From contig NZ_JAHEWN010000001.1 in NCBI RefSeq assembly GCF_018598555.1, forward strand, positions 186,001 through 250,000: a stretch of 64,000 nucleotides of DNA, written 5' to 3'. Position numbers and translations under genes: made by a program. Source of the DNA: Curtobacterium aurantiacum (lineage in GTDB: Bacteria; Actinomycetota; Actinomycetes; Actinomycetales; Microbacteriaceae). Below are positions 41,350 through 50,813 of this stretch, one piece after another. The notes below the pieces were generated by a model. The model made no database searches, was not told where the DNA came from, and saw nothing but the letters and a program-made list of their open reading frames with translations. Numbering within the stretch: the stretch's first letter is position 1; every line of letters begins with the position of its first letter.

Positions 41350-42342
41350 GTGCCGGAACCGACCGATCCCGCCTTCCCGCTCGAACACGTCCGAGCGGTG
41401 GGCGACGACATCGTGGCCTCCGTCGCCACGGTGATCGACGGCAAGGCGGAAGCCATCCGCACGGCGCTGACGGTCATGCTCGCCGAGGGACACCTGCTCG
41501 TCGAGGACGTCCCCGGGGTCGGCAAGACCGTGCTCGCCAAGGCGCTCGGCGCCTCGGTCGGCGGGTCGGTGAACCGCATCCAGTTCACCTCGGACATGCT
41601 GCCGTCCGACGTGACGGGCGTGAACATCTTCGACCAGTCGTCCAGCACCTTCCGGTTCTCGCCCGGCCCCGTCTTCGCGAACGTCGTTATCGGTGACGAG
41701 ATCAACCGGACCAGCCCGAAGACCCAGTCGGCCCTGCTCGAGGCGATGGCCGAGTCGCAGGTCACCGTCGACGGCGTGACCCGGCAGCTCGACCGCCCGT
41801 TCATGATCGTCGCGACGCAGAACCCGATCGACATGGAGGGCACGTACCCGCTGCCCGAGGCGCAGCGCGACCGCTTCATGGCGCGGATCGCGATGGGGTA
41901 CCCGAGCGTCGACGCCGAACGGCAGATGCTCGCGAACCGCGGCGGCAGCGACCCGCTGTCGCGCCTGCGCCCCATCGTCGACGTCACCACGCTGCGGGCG
42001 ATCATCGAGACCGTCGCCGGGGTGCACATCGCCCCCGACGTCGAGGCGTACATCATCGCGATCGTCCGGTCGACACGCACCCACCCCGACCTGGTGCTCG
42101 GCGCGAGCCCCCGCGCGACGCTGCACCTGGCCCAGGCCGCCCGCGCGCACGCCGCCCTGCTCGGCCGCCCGTTCGTCACCCCCGACGACGTCGCCACGCT
42201 CGCCCCGATCGTGCTCGCGCACCGGCTCGTGCCGGTCGCCCGCGGGCTCGGCGGCACCGGTGAGGACACCGTGCGCGAGATCGTCGTCCGCATCGTCTCG
42301 GACACCGCCATCCCGTTCACGGCCACCCCCGTCCGCTCCTGA
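41350..42342 (+). CDS. MoxR-family AAA+ ATPase
   Basis: A 330-residue ATPase. Walker A is EDVPGVGKTVLAKAL, Walker B VVIGDEINRTSPKTQ, with sensor VATQNPIDMEGTYPLPEAQ and the lid LVLGASPRATLHLAQAA. MoxR proteins act with DUF58/VWA partners as chaperones for assembly of large complexes. GTG at 41350 is chosen because GGAG lies 6 bases upstream; ATG 41338 and ATG 41314 are alternatives. It forms an operon with a DUF58 protein (1-base overlap) and a transglutaminase-like protein, a common actinobacterial set. Confidence 0.93.
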   Translation: MPEPTDPAFPLEHVRAVGDDIVASVATVIDGKAEAIRTALTVMLAEGHLLVEDVPGVGKTVLAKALGASVGGSVNRIQFTSDMLPSDVTGVNIFDQSSSTFRFSPGPVFANVVIGDEINRTSPKTQSALLEAMAESQVTVDGVTRQLDRPFMIVATQNPIDMEGTYPLPEAQRDRFMARIAMGYPSVDAERQMLANRGGSDPLSRLRPIVDVTTLRAIIETVAGVHIAPDVEAYIIAIVRSTRTHPDLVLGASPRATLHLAQAARAHAALLGRPFVTPDDVATLAPIVLAHRLVPVARGLGGTGEDTVREIVVRIVSDTAIPFTATPVRS

Positions 42343-43673
42343 TGGCCGCTCCATCGGCGCCGCGGTCGCTGCGGCGGCGCGTCGGTGCCGCGCGGTCCAC
42401 GGCGACGCGGTTCGGCCGCCGCGGACTCTCCCTGGCCCGCCGCACCCCGTTCCCGCGTCCGACGATCCGGGGCTGGACGGTCATCGCGATCGGCATCGGC
42501 CTGGTCGGCGGCGGCCTGGTCGGCACCACGAGCGTCGCGGTCTCGGCCGGCCTGCTGCTGCTCGTGCTGGTCGTGCTCGGCATCGTGATGGCGTTCGTCG
42601 TCGCGACCCCGCTCCGGGGCAGCCGCAGCACCGCGCGCGCGATCGTGCAGGTGGGCGAGGTCTACCGGGAGCGCATCACCCTCGGCAGCACCAGCCTGCC
42701 GATCGGGCCGCGGGCGACGCTGCTCGTCCGCGAACAGCTGGAGGACGCCTTCGCCAGCCTGGCCGAGGCGGAGACCTACGCCGAGGTCGGCCCCGGGGTC
42801 CCCCCGGCGGTCCTCGACGTCGAGGCGCTCGCGATGCACCGTGGCCGCTCGCTGGTCGGGCCCGTGACGATCCGGGTGGAGGACCCGTTCGGCCTGCTCC
42901 GGATCGACCGCCCCGTCGTCGCCGCCGAAGAGGTCGTGGTCGTGCCGGCCTCGGCGCCCCTCGGGGCGATCGACGCCGGTGCGCTCGCCGGTGCCGTCTC
43001 CGCCGACGAGGGGCGGGTCGGACAGGGCGGCTCCGCCGACGACAGCGAACTCCGTCCGTACCGACCGGGCGACCCGATCCGCCGGGTGCACTGGGCGCAG
43101 AGTGCGCGCCGCGGTGAACTCCACGTCCGCCAGACCACGCAGGCCCAGCCGCCCGAGGCCGTGATCGCGCTCGACGTCCGTCGCGAGTCCTACCAGCGGC
43201 TCGGGCGTGAGGACCTCGCCGAGATCTCCGACCTGGGCGGCGACCAGGCCTTCGAGCACGCCGTCGTGGTGGCTGCCAGCGTCGCCCGCGCCCTGGCCGC
43301 CCGGACCTCACGCGTCGTGCTGGTGTTCGACGGCCCGGACGGCAGCACCCGGCACGCGGGGGACGTCGGCGGCCTCACCGACGTGCTCGTCGGACTCGCC
43401 GACGTGCGCCTGCGGTCGGAGGCGCGCGAGGTCACCGACGTCCTGCCCGAGGTCCGCGGGCGCGACGTGCACGGCATGACCGCCGTCGTCACGGGCAACT
43501 GCACCGCCGAGCAGGCCGCCGAACTCATCAGCGCGACGAGTGGCTCGAGCCGCGGGATCCTGGCGACCATCGTGCCGCCGGACCCTGCCGTGCGGGGCAT
43601 CCTCGACCGCGGCGGCTGGCGGACCCTCGTCGTCCCGGTCGCCGGTGCGACGCCGTCCGGAGCCGCGCGGTGA
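42342..43673 (+). CDS. DUF58 domain membrane protein
   Basis: A 443-residue protein. Two close hydrophobic helices (residues about 45-90) follow a basic tail. The DUF58 motif is LRPYRPGDPIRRVHWAQSAR, then GELHVRQ. The C-terminal half has a VWA-like fold. It is the usual partner of MoxR ATPases and is sandwiched between MoxR and a transglutaminase gene, with overlaps at both ends. The biological target of the set is unknown. Confidence 0.9.
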   Translation: MAAPSAPRSLRRRVGAARSTATRFGRRGLSLARRTPFPRPTIRGWTVIAIGIGLVGGGLVGTTSVAVSAGLLLLVLVVLGIVMAFVVATPLRGSRSTARAIVQVGEVYRERITLGSTSLPIGPRATLLVREQLEDAFASLAEAETYAEVGPGVPPAVLDVEALAMHRGRSLVGPVTIRVEDPFGLLRIDRPVVAAEEVVVVPASAPLGAIDAGALAGAVSADEGRVGQGGSADDSELRPYRPGDPIRRVHWAQSARRGELHVRQTTQAQPPEAVIALDVRRESYQRLGREDLAEISDLGGDQAFEHAVVVAASVARALAARTSRVVLVFDGPDGSTRHAGDVGGLTDVLVGLADVRLRSEAREVTDVLPEVRGRDVHGMTAVVTGNCTAEQAAELISATSGSSRGILATIVPPDPAVRGILDRGGWRTLVVPVAGATPSGAAR

Positions 43674-46030
43674 CCGGGGTGAGCGCTCCGGCACGTGGGC
43701 GTACCGACGTTCGCGAGATCCTGGACCGCGACGACGACCTGCGTGACGTGCCGAGTGCCTGGGTCGTCGCACTCGCCCCGGTGCCGGTGCTCCTCGCCGC
43801 GCTCGCCATCCGCCCGCTCGTGCAGGGCATCGCCTGGTGGGCCTCCGGTGTCGTGGTCGTCGCCGTGCTCGTCGCGGTGATGCTCGCGGTCCGGCGTCAG
43901 ACGCCCGGTGTCCGTTTCGTCTTCCTCGTCGGGGCGGTCATCGCCTGTTCGTGCGCAGCAGCCCTGGTCAACGACATCCAGCCGCTCGGGTGGCTCGACG
44001 CCGACGGAGCGCTGGGGCAGACCCTCGCCGCGATCCGGCTGAACCCGGCGCCGCTGCCGCAGACCGACGCGATCCGGCTCGTCGTCACCGCGTCGATCGG
44101 CTGGGTGGCGGCGGTCTCGCTGTTCCTCGCCGCCATCGCGCGGATACCGTCGCTCGCGGCGGCCCCGGCCCTCGTCATCCTGATCGTGCCGGGTGTCATC
44201 ACCGGGCAGCCCGCCGGCACCCCGCTCGTGATCACCACGGCTGCGGCGTTCCTCGCCCTGCTCTGGCTGTCCGTGCGCCCGGTGCAGCGAGCACTGCCGG
44301 CCGCGGTCGTCGGGGCGATCGGGCTCGTCGTGGCCATCGGACTGCCGACGATCGTGCCGCTCAACGCCAGCTGGCTGTCCGGCGTGACCGGTGCGATCCA
44401 GTCGCCGATCCAGCCCGGCCGGCCCGGCACCCTGCTCGAGCTCGGCAACGACCTGCGTCGGCCGAGCGAGCTCGAGGTGTTCCGGTACCGGTCGTCGGAC
44501 GGGCAACCCGAGTACATCAAGCTCGCCGACCTGGACGAGTTCGGCACGGGGGACTGGGTGCCGACCGTGACGAACGCGGCCGAGGCCGACACCGCCGACG
44601 AGCAGCAGTGGGCCGAGGGGGTCAACCCGCGCCTGGCGAGCCGCGGTGACGTGACCGTCCGGATCACGGGACTGTCGAGCACCTACCTGCCGGTGCCGTC
44701 GGGTGCGGTGTCGATCGAGTCGCAGTCCACCAACCTCGACCTGTCGCAGTGGCGGTGGATGGGGAACTCGAGCACCGTCCGGTCGACCGGTGCCGCGACG
44801 GCCCGTGGCGCGATGTACGAGGCCTACGGGGCCTCGACCTTCGCCAACGACTACCTCGACGCGGTCGCCGCCTCCGGGGTCCTCGCCCGCTCCGATGGTC
44901 GTGGATTCCGGGAACCGAGGCGGGAGCAGCTGCGCACCGACCTCGCCCTGCCCGACGACCTGCCCGCGAACATCTCGTCCGCCGCCACCCGCGTGGCCGC
45001 AGCCGGCACCGACGACTACGGGCGTGCCCGGGCGCTCGAGCAGTGGTTCCGTAGCGACCTGTTCACCTACTCCGAGACCGCTCCGGTAGAGCAGGGCTAC
45101 GACGGCGACAGCATGGACGTCGTCTCGACCTTCCTGCGGGTCCGCGACGGGTACTGCGTGCACTTCTCGTCCGCCATGGCCGTGATGGCCCGGACCCTCG
45201 GCATCCCGTCGCGCATCGCGGTCGGGTACCGCGCGGGATCGCCGCAGCCCGACGGCGAGTACGCGGTGTCGAACCGGCAGCTGCACTCCTGGCCCGAGCT
45301 GTACATCCAGGGCGCCGGCTGGGTCGCGTTCGAGCCGACGCCCGACTCCGACGAGGCTGCCCCGTCCGAAGAGCCCTCGGCCTCGCCCACCGCTGCGGCG
45401 CCGGAGACCCCGTTGCCGGCGCCGGAGCAGACCACCCCGGCGGAAGAGTCAGCGACGCCGACCCCCTCGGCGTCCCCGGTTCCGGGTGCCACGGGTGCGT
45501 CCGGTACCGGCGGCGGAGGTGGCCCCGTCGGGCTGCTGGTGGGGTTGCTGCTCGTGCTCGGCGTCCTCGTCGCCCCGGGCCTCGTGCGGGCCGTTCGCCG
45601 TCGGTCGAGACTGTCGGCGATCGCCGCCGGCCGGTCACCCGCCGTGCAGGCCTGGCGTGAGCTGCTCGACGACGTCGCCGACCACGGGTACGCGCCGGGC
45701 ATCGCCCCGCCGGGAGACGCCGCCGCCGTGGCTCGGACTGCCAGAGCCGTGCTCGGACGACTGCGTCCCGGGTTGCCGGCATCGGTCCTGCCGCACCTGG
45801 AGGCCGCGGTCGATGCGGTCGACCGCGAACGATTCGCCGCCGACGGGGTGGCGTCGGTGGACAGCACGGCGTTGGGACGACACGTCCGCGAAGCTCGTGA
45901 CGCTCTCGACGCCTCGGTGCCAATCCTGCGGGTCGTGCGGTCGCGCCTGCTGCCGCCGAGTCTGCTGCCGTCGTCCGCCTGGTCCCACGACGGACCGAAG
46001 CCCCGCCGTCGGGATCGCCGCCCGGCCTGA
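43670..46030 (+). CDS. Transglutaminase-like membrane protein (TgpA/DUF3488 type)
   Basis: A 786-residue protein. About seven N-terminal helices are followed by a large external region and a transglutaminase core: the active Cys in VRDGYCVHFSSAMAVMART, the His in NRQLHSWPELYIQGAGW, and EPTPD after it. A Pro/Glu/Ser-rich linker, one more helix (GPVGLLVGLLLVLGVLVAPG) and a C-terminal DUF4129-like cytosolic tail complete it. It may crosslink or cleave extracellular proteins. GTG overlaps the DUF58 stop. A 140-bp tandem repeat begins 20 bases after its stop. Confidence 0.9.
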   Translation: MTGVSAPARGRTDVREILDRDDDLRDVPSAWVVALAPVPVLLAALAIRPLVQGIAWWASGVVVVAVLVAVMLAVRRQTPGVRFVFLVGAVIACSCAAALVNDIQPLGWLDADGALGQTLAAIRLNPAPLPQTDAIRLVVTASIGWVAAVSLFLAAIARIPSLAAAPALVILIVPGVITGQPAGTPLVITTAAAFLALLWLSVRPVQRALPAAVVGAIGLVVAIGLPTIVPLNASWLSGVTGAIQSPIQPGRPGTLLELGNDLRRPSELEVFRYRSSDGQPEYIKLADLDEFGTGDWVPTVTNAAEADTADEQQWAEGVNPRLASRGDVTVRITGLSSTYLPVPSGAVSIESQSTNLDLSQWRWMGNSSTVRSTGAATARGAMYEAYGASTFANDYLDAVAASGVLARSDGRGFREPRREQLRTDLALPDDLPANISSAATRVAAAGTDDYGRARALEQWFRSDLFTYSETAPVEQGYDGDSMDVVSTFLRVRDGYCVHFSSAMAVMARTLGIPSRIAVGYRAGSPQPDGEYAVSNRQLHSWPELYIQGAGWVAFEPTPDSDEAAPSEEPSASPTAAAPETPLPAPEQTTPAEESATPTPSASPVPGATGASGTGGGGGPVGLLVGLLLVLGVLVAPGLVRAVRRRSRLSAIAAGRSPAVQAWRELLDDVADHGYAPGIAPPGDAAAVARTARAVLGRLRPGLPASVLPHLEAAVDAVDRERFAADGVASVDSTALGRHVREARDALDASVPILRVVRSRLLPPSLLPSSAWSHDGPKPRRRDRRPA

Positions 46031-46050
46031 CGCGGGCGCGGTCCGGCGGC

Positions 46051-46303
46051 TGGTGCATGGTGCGGGGTTCGTCGGGTGGTGCGCGGTTGCTCGCTCGGTG
46101 CGGGGCTGTAGGCGTGCACGGGGCGGTCGAGTGGGCACGGGGTCGCGAACCTCGCACGGTGCGGGTTCCGTTGGGCGTCGGCTCGTCGGGTGGTGCACGG
46201 TGCGGGGTTCGTCGGGTGGTGCGCGGTTGGTGGCTCGGTGCGGGGCTGTTGGCGTGCACGGGGCGGTCGAGCGGGCACGGGGTCGCGAACCTCGCACGGT
46301 GCG
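46051..46303. repeat. 140-bp tandem repeat, about 1.8 copies
   Basis: Copy 1 spans 46051-46190 and copy 2 starts at 46191 (TGGTGCACGGTGCGGGGTTC) and ends near 46303, with only a handful of differences. Within the unit TCGTCGGGTGGTGC recurs twice. The island fills the 299-base gap between the convergent ends of the transglutaminase and TetR genes; nothing else is seen there. Confidence 0.85.
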
Positions 46304-46329
46304 AGGGCCTGCACGCGCCGCCCCCAGCA

Positions 46330-46932
46330 TCAGCGCCGGCGGATGACCGCCTCGAGCAGCGTCGCGATGAGCTCACCCGGGTCCACCCCGGGCAGCGCCG
46401 GCGCATCGAACACCAGGCCGACGTTCGCCCCGATGAGCAGGGTCGCGAACTCCTCCGGGCTCATGCCGACGTCGACCTCGGGGTGGGCGCCGAGCCACAG
46501 CCGCACGAGCTCGAGCACGCCGTCCTGCAGGATCCGGCGCTGGCGGATGAACTCGGGCAGCAGCTCCGGGTGCCGCACGGCGTACCCGCGGAACGCCGAC
46601 AGCAACGCGAACTGCTCGCTCTGGTCGTGCTGCCCGAACGCGGCGCGCAGGACGTCCCCGACGTCGACGGCTGCGATGTCCGCGTGCACGAGCTCCTGGA
46701 GTGAGCCGAGCACCACGTTCGTGGACCGTTGCATGACCTGCGCGAGCAGGTCCTCCTTCGACGAGAAGTTCGAGTAGACGGCGCCCTTGCTGAACCCCGC
46801 GCGCGCTGCGACGTCGTCGAGTCGCGCCCCGTAGACGCCCTGTTCCGCGAAGACCTCGGCACCGGCGGCGAGCAGACGTTCTCGGACCTCGGCCCGCGGG
46901 ATGCGCGGGGTGGGGGAGGCGTCGTCGCTCAT
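46330..46932 (-). CDS. TetR-family regulator
   Basis: A 200-residue regulator. The HTH is AGAEVFAEQGVYGARLDDVA, then ARAGFSKGAVYSNFSSKEDL, the standard TetR recognition helix. The helical C-terminal domain has no recognisable ligand motif. It stands alone between a tandem-repeat island and a TRIC-like gene. A short inverted repeat upstream (46985-47002) might be its own operator. Confidence 0.9.
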   Translation of the reverse strand: MSDDASPTPRIPRAEVRERLLAAGAEVFAEQGVYGARLDDVAARAGFSKGAVYSNFSSKEDLLAQVMQRSTNVVLGSLQELVHADIAAVDVGDVLRAAFGQHDQSEQFALLSAFRGYAVRHPELLPEFIRQRRILQDGVLELVRLWLGAHPEVDVGMSPEEFATLLIGANVGLVFDAPALPGVDPGELIATLLEAVIRRR

Positions 46933-46984
46933 CGGTTCCTGTTTCGGCCGTGCCGTGGTGGGGAGACCTGCCGCGCCGCGCGTC

Positions 46985-47002
46985 TGATCCCGCGCGGCAT
47001 CA
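46985..47002. promoter_or_regulatory. Inverted repeat upstream of TetR gene
   Basis: TGATCCCGCGCGGCATCA has arms TGAT-CCGC / GCGG-ATCA and lies about 55 bases before the TetR start. It is a possible autoregulatory site; the evidence is symmetry and place only. Confidence 0.35.
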
Positions 47003-47158
47003 GCGAAGCCCCCATCCCCACGTCTGCTCGGAACCGGCGCGTTCGGGTCGCGTCGGTGCTGTGCGGACAGCGTTCACCGGGATGTTGCCCGGCAGAACAG
47101 CCAGGACGATACCCGGCGGTACTGATCGTAGCGTCGCGGGGCCGCGGATGACAGCCCC

Positions 47159-47929
47159 TCAGTCCTCGTGCTCTTCCCGGACACTGCCGGCACCGGTCCG
47201 TCGGCCCGGACGGCGGAGCAGCCGGAGTGCGTCCGGTCGCAGGCTCCGACCCCGCCGGAGCAGCGAACCGAGGGTCGACTTCGGCTGCCAGTCGCGGCCG
47301 TTCGGCAGCCCCCAGCCGCGGCGGACCGCACCCCAGCGCAGCCCGAGCGACAGCGTGATCGCGAGCAGGATGCCGAGCGAGGGCGAACCGAGTGCGGACG
47401 CGATCACCATCACGGCCGACGCGGCGACGGCCACGGTGGCGTACAGCGCGTTCCCGCCGAACACCGCCGGCACCCGCCGCAGCAGCAGGTCGCGCATCGC
47501 ACCGCCGCCGACCGCGGTGATGGTCCCCATGATGATCGCGGCGGGCCAGTCGAGTCCGGCGTCGTAGGTCCGCTGCACGCCCACCACGGCCCAGAACCCG
47601 ATCACGGCGGCGTCGAGCACGGTGAACAGCCGGTCCCACGTCACCTCGGAGAACGACACGAGGAACGCGACGAGCGCCCCGGCGACGGCGACCGGCACGT
47701 ACAGCGGGTCGACCAGCGCGACGGGTGGTCCGTTCTGCAGCAGGGTGTCGCGGAGCATCCCGCCGCCGAGCCCGGAGACGAACCCGACGACCAGGAACCC
47801 GAACAGGTCGAAGTCCATCGCGCGGGCGATGGAGCCGCCGAGCAGGGCGGACGCGAAGACCCCGGCCAGGTCGAGCACGTTCGTGACCGACGCCAGGCCG
47901 TCGACGGACAGCAGGTTCATGAGAACCAT
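47159..47929 (-). CDS. TRIC/UPF0126 family membrane protein
   Basis: A 256-residue protein with two repeats of three helices plus one, the TRIC channel pattern. The glycine-rich motifs GGGMLRDTLLQNGPPV and VGGGAMRDLLLRRVP are the family marks. Prokaryotic TRIC proteins conduct monovalent cations; others in UPF0126 take up glycine. A basic C-terminal tail follows. ATG 47929 is used; TTG 47932 and ATG 47920 are alternatives. It is divergent from efeU across a 60-base gap containing a DtxR-like box, so iron might also affect it. Confidence 0.85.
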   Translation of the reverse strand: MVLMNLLSVDGLASVTNVLDLAGVFASALLGGSIARAMDFDLFGFLVVGFVSGLGGGMLRDTLLQNGPPVALVDPLYVPVAVAGALVAFLVSFSEVTWDRLFTVLDAAVIGFWAVVGVQRTYDAGLDWPAAIIMGTITAVGGGAMRDLLLRRVPAVFGGNALYATVAVAASAVMVIASALGSPSLGILLAITLSLGLRWGAVRRGWGLPNGRDWQPKSTLGSLLRRGRSLRPDALRLLRRPGRRTGAGSVREEHED

Positions 47930-47967
47930 CAAACATCACGTCGAACGACTGGCGGGCCGATCCGCGG

Positions 47968-47986
47968 TTAGGTTAGCCTCACCTTC
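47968..47986 (+). promoter_or_regulatory. DtxR/IdeR-type iron box before efeUOB
   Basis: TTAGGTTAGCCTCACCTTC matches the known consensus TTAGGTTAGCCTAACCTAA at 16 of 19 positions. It ends 3 bases before the efeU ATG, so an Fe2+-bound DtxR protein should repress the operon. Confidence 0.85.
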
Positions 47987-47989
47987 GTC

Positions 47990-49606
47990 ATGCTCGCCAC
48001 CCTCGTCATCGGCCTCCGCGAAGGCCTCGAAGCCACGCTCATCGTCGGCATCATCGCCGCGTTCCTGCGTCGCAACCGTGTCCCGCTCGCCCCCATGTGG
48101 TCCGGCGTCGGGCTCGCGGTGCTGCTCAGCATCGCCGTCGGCTTCGGGCTGCAGGCCGTCGAGCAGGCACTGCCGCAGGCCCAGCAGGAGGGCATGGAGG
48201 CGGTGATCGGCATCGTCGCCGTCGTCTTCGTCACCGGGATGATCGTCTGGATGCGCACCCACGCGCGCACCCTGACCACCGACCTCGAGGCGAGCGCGAC
48301 CGCCGCACTCGGCCGCGGCACCGCCTGGGCGCTGGCCGGCATGGCGTTCCTCGCGGTCCTGAAGGAGGGCTTCGAGACCTCGGTCTTCCTGCTCGCCACG
48401 TTCCAGGCGTCGTCGGACACCGGCCTCGCCGCCCTCGGGGCCGTGATCGGCATCGCCGCGGCGGTCGTCGTCGGGTACGGCATCTACACCGGCGGCGTCC
48501 GGCTCAACCTGTCGCGGTTCTTCACCGGCACCGGGGTCTTCCTGGTCTTCGTCGCCGGCGGCCTGGTGCTGACCGTCCTCCGCCGCGCGCACGAGGCCGG
48601 TTGGATCGTCATCGGCCAGCAGCGCACCGTCGACCTGTCGTGGCTCGCCCCGAACGGTTCGGTGCAGGGTGCCCTGGTCACCGGCGTGCTCGGCATCCCG
48701 CCGGACCCGCGGGTCATCGAGGTGCTCGGCTGGGTGCTCTACGTCGTCCCGGTGCTGGCCCTGACGCTCTGGCCGCGCGCCTGGCGCCCGTCGCCGGACC
48801 GCGTGCCGCGGGTGCGCGCCGCCGTCGCCGGTGCACTCGCCGTCGCCGCAGCGGCGCTCGCGATCGCCGTGCCGACGGGCGGCGTCGACCTGCCCCGCAC
48901 GACCGCGGTCAGCGGCGACGCCAGCTCCGTCTCGGCCAGCGTCGACGGTGCGTCCGGCGTCCTGCGGGTGGCCGGCACCGGAACCGGCCAGGAGGCCCGG
49001 ATCGCCTTGCCGACGTCGGCCCACCGCCGCGTCACCCGCGCGGGCGTGGCCGCCGACCGGTGGCGCGTCGTGCAGGACGGCGCCGGCTCGCGCACCGGCA
49101 GCGCAGGCGACGACCGTCCGTCGACGCTCACGCTCGACGACCTCGTCACCCTGTTCGGCCGCCTCCCCGTCGGGGTGTCGCCGTCGACGAACCCCGGCCC
49201 GTTCGCGGCCCGCTGGGCCGTCCGCGACACCGTCACGCTGTGGACGGTCCGGGGCGGGGTCCTGGACGCCACCCGCGACGAACGGGACGTGCTGACGCTG
49301 AGCGGTGGGGGCCTCCCGTCCGCACGCACCACGACGCTGGACCGCACCGTCTGGTCCGTCCCCGACGCCCGCGTCGAGCGGTCGGCCGCCGCGGTGGCCG
49401 CAGCGGACGCGCGGTCCGCCGAGCTCCTGCTCTGGAAGGCCTGGCTGCCGATCGCCCTCGGCACAGCGGCCGCCGCGCAGGCGCTGCTCGCCCTCCGTGA
49501 CCGCCGTCGCCGGCGACTCCCCACCACCCCCACCCCCGAACCCGTCCCCGCCCGTGGCCCTCCGGCCGCGGACCCTGCAAGGAGCACCGACCATGTCCTT
49601 CGGTAA
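47990..49606 (+). CDS. efeU: Iron permease EfeU/FTR1 with long C-terminal extension
   Basis: A 538-residue protein. The first ~270 residues are the FTR1 permease: REGLEATLIVG in helix 1 and VLKEGFETSVFLLA in helix 4 carry the paired Glu iron motifs, and seven helices are present. Beyond the usual length (E. coli EfeU is about 276 residues) there is a helix, a ~200-residue Ser/Thr/Asp-rich soluble region and a last helix (WLPIALGTAAAAQALLAL). The permease imports iron with EfeO and EfeB. The DtxR box is immediately upstream. Confidence 0.92.
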   Translation: MLATLVIGLREGLEATLIVGIIAAFLRRNRVPLAPMWSGVGLAVLLSIAVGFGLQAVEQALPQAQQEGMEAVIGIVAVVFVTGMIVWMRTHARTLTTDLEASATAALGRGTAWALAGMAFLAVLKEGFETSVFLLATFQASSDTGLAALGAVIGIAAAVVVGYGIYTGGVRLNLSRFFTGTGVFLVFVAGGLVLTVLRRAHEAGWIVIGQQRTVDLSWLAPNGSVQGALVTGVLGIPPDPRVIEVLGWVLYVVPVLALTLWPRAWRPSPDRVPRVRAAVAGALAVAAAALAIAVPTGGVDLPRTTAVSGDASSVSASVDGASGVLRVAGTGTGQEARIALPTSAHRRVTRAGVAADRWRVVQDGAGSRTGSAGDDRPSTLTLDDLVTLFGRLPVGVSPSTNPGPFAARWAVRDTVTLWTVRGGVLDATRDERDVLTLSGGGLPSARTTTLDRTVWSVPDARVERSAAAVAAADARSAELLLWKAWLPIALGTAAAAQALLALRDRRRRRLPTTPTPEPVPARGPPAADPARSTDHVLR

Positions 49607-50813
49607 GCCCGTCCGACCCCTGATCACCCTGGGCGCCCTCGGCGCCGTCACCGCCCTCGCACTCACCGGTTGCGCCGGCGGGTCCACCGGAGCCGACGAC
49701 TCCGGCTCCGACGCGAAGGTCTCCCGCGTCACCATCACGCTCACGAACGACGGGCAGGACGCCTGCGCGGTGTCCTCGACGAAGGTCCCGGCGGGCCCCG
49801 TCACCTTCACCGTGAAGAACGAGTCCTCGACCGCGATCACCGAGGTCGAACTGCTGCAGGACCAGCGGATCCTCGGCGAGAAGGAGAACCTGGCGCCCGG
49901 CCTCGACGCCGTCCGCTTCACCGCCACGCTGACCGGCGGGGAGTACCAGGTGTACTGCCCCGGCGCCGAGACCGAGCTGACGGACTTCACCGTCACCGGC
50001 AAGGCGGCGTCGACCGCGAACAGCAGCGCCTCGACCCTGCTCCGCGACGGGGCGAAGGGCTACGCGACCTACGTCGACGGCCAGGTCACCGACATGGTCG
50101 CCGCGGTCGAGCAGCTGCAGAAGGACATCGACGCCGGTGACCTCGACGCGGCCAAGACCGACTACGCGAACGCCCGCCCGTTCTACGAGCACGTCGAGAG
50201 CGACGTCGACGGCTTCGTCAAGAAGGGCTTCACGGCCACCGACAACGCCGGCAACCTCGACTACCTGATCGACATGCGCGCCTCGAACCTCGACCCGGCC
50301 GTCGGCTGGAGCGGGTTCCACGCCGTCGAGAAGGACCTGTTCCAGGCGGGGAAGATCACCGCTTCGACCAAGAAGACCGCCGCGGACCTGACCGAGGACG
50401 TGCAGCTGCTCGCGAAGCTCGTGCCGACCCTGGACTACAAGCCGGAGGACCTCGCCAACGGTGCCGCCGGCCTGCTCGAAGAGGTGCAGTCGAACAAGGT
50501 CACCGGCGAGGAAGAGGCGTACAGCCACATCGACCTGGTCGACCTCGCCGCCAACGTCGAGGGTGCCCGCCAGGCCTTCGCGTACCTCAAGCCCGGGCTG
50601 ACCAAGCTCGACCCGACCCTGACGAAGCAGATCGCGAAGCAGTTCGACGCCACGAACACCCTGATGGACGGCTACCGCGACGCCGACGACCTGGGTGGCT
50701 TCGCCACGTGGGACGCCGCGACCAAGAAGTCCGACGCGAACACGATCTCGCAGCAGATCCAGGCGCTCCAGGACCCGCTGTCCCGCCTGGCCGAGAAGGT
50801 CGCGACCGCGTGA
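49593..50813 (+). CDS. efeO: Iron uptake lipoprotein EfeO (cupredoxin plus imelysin/M75)
   Basis: A 406-residue exported protein. The lipobox LTGC (residues about 22-25) is followed by a cupredoxin-like domain of ~110 residues with a Cys (YQVYCPGAE), then the M75/imelysin domain with the HxxE metal motif in GWSGFHAVEKDLF. It binds iron outside the cell and passes it to EfeU. AAGGAG lies ahead of the ATG, which overlaps the end of efeU by 14 bases. efeB overlaps its stop. Confidence 0.94.
   Translation: MSFGKPVRPLITLGALGAVTALALTGCAGGSTGADDSGSDAKVSRVTITLTNDGQDACAVSSTKVPAGPVTFTVKNESSTAITEVELLQDQRILGEKENLAPGLDAVRFTATLTGGEYQVYCPGAETELTDFTVTGKAASTANSSASTLLRDGAKGYATYVDGQVTDMVAAVEQLQKDIDAGDLDAAKTDYANARPFYEHVESDVDGFVKKGFTATDNAGNLDYLIDMRASNLDPAVGWSGFHAVEKDLFQAGKITASTKKTAADLTEDVQLLAKLVPTLDYKPEDLANGAAGLLEEVQSNKVTGEEEAYSHIDLVDLAANVEGARQAFAYLKPGLTKLDPTLTKQIAKQFDATNTLMDGYRDADDLGGFATWDAATKKSDANTISQQIQALQDPLSRLAEKVATA

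Noticed and set aside
40140..43259. A 1039-codon open frame on the - strand
   Set aside because: It is antisense to the epimerase, MoxR and DUF58 genes. There is no domain or plausible start, and composition is typical of a shadow frame.
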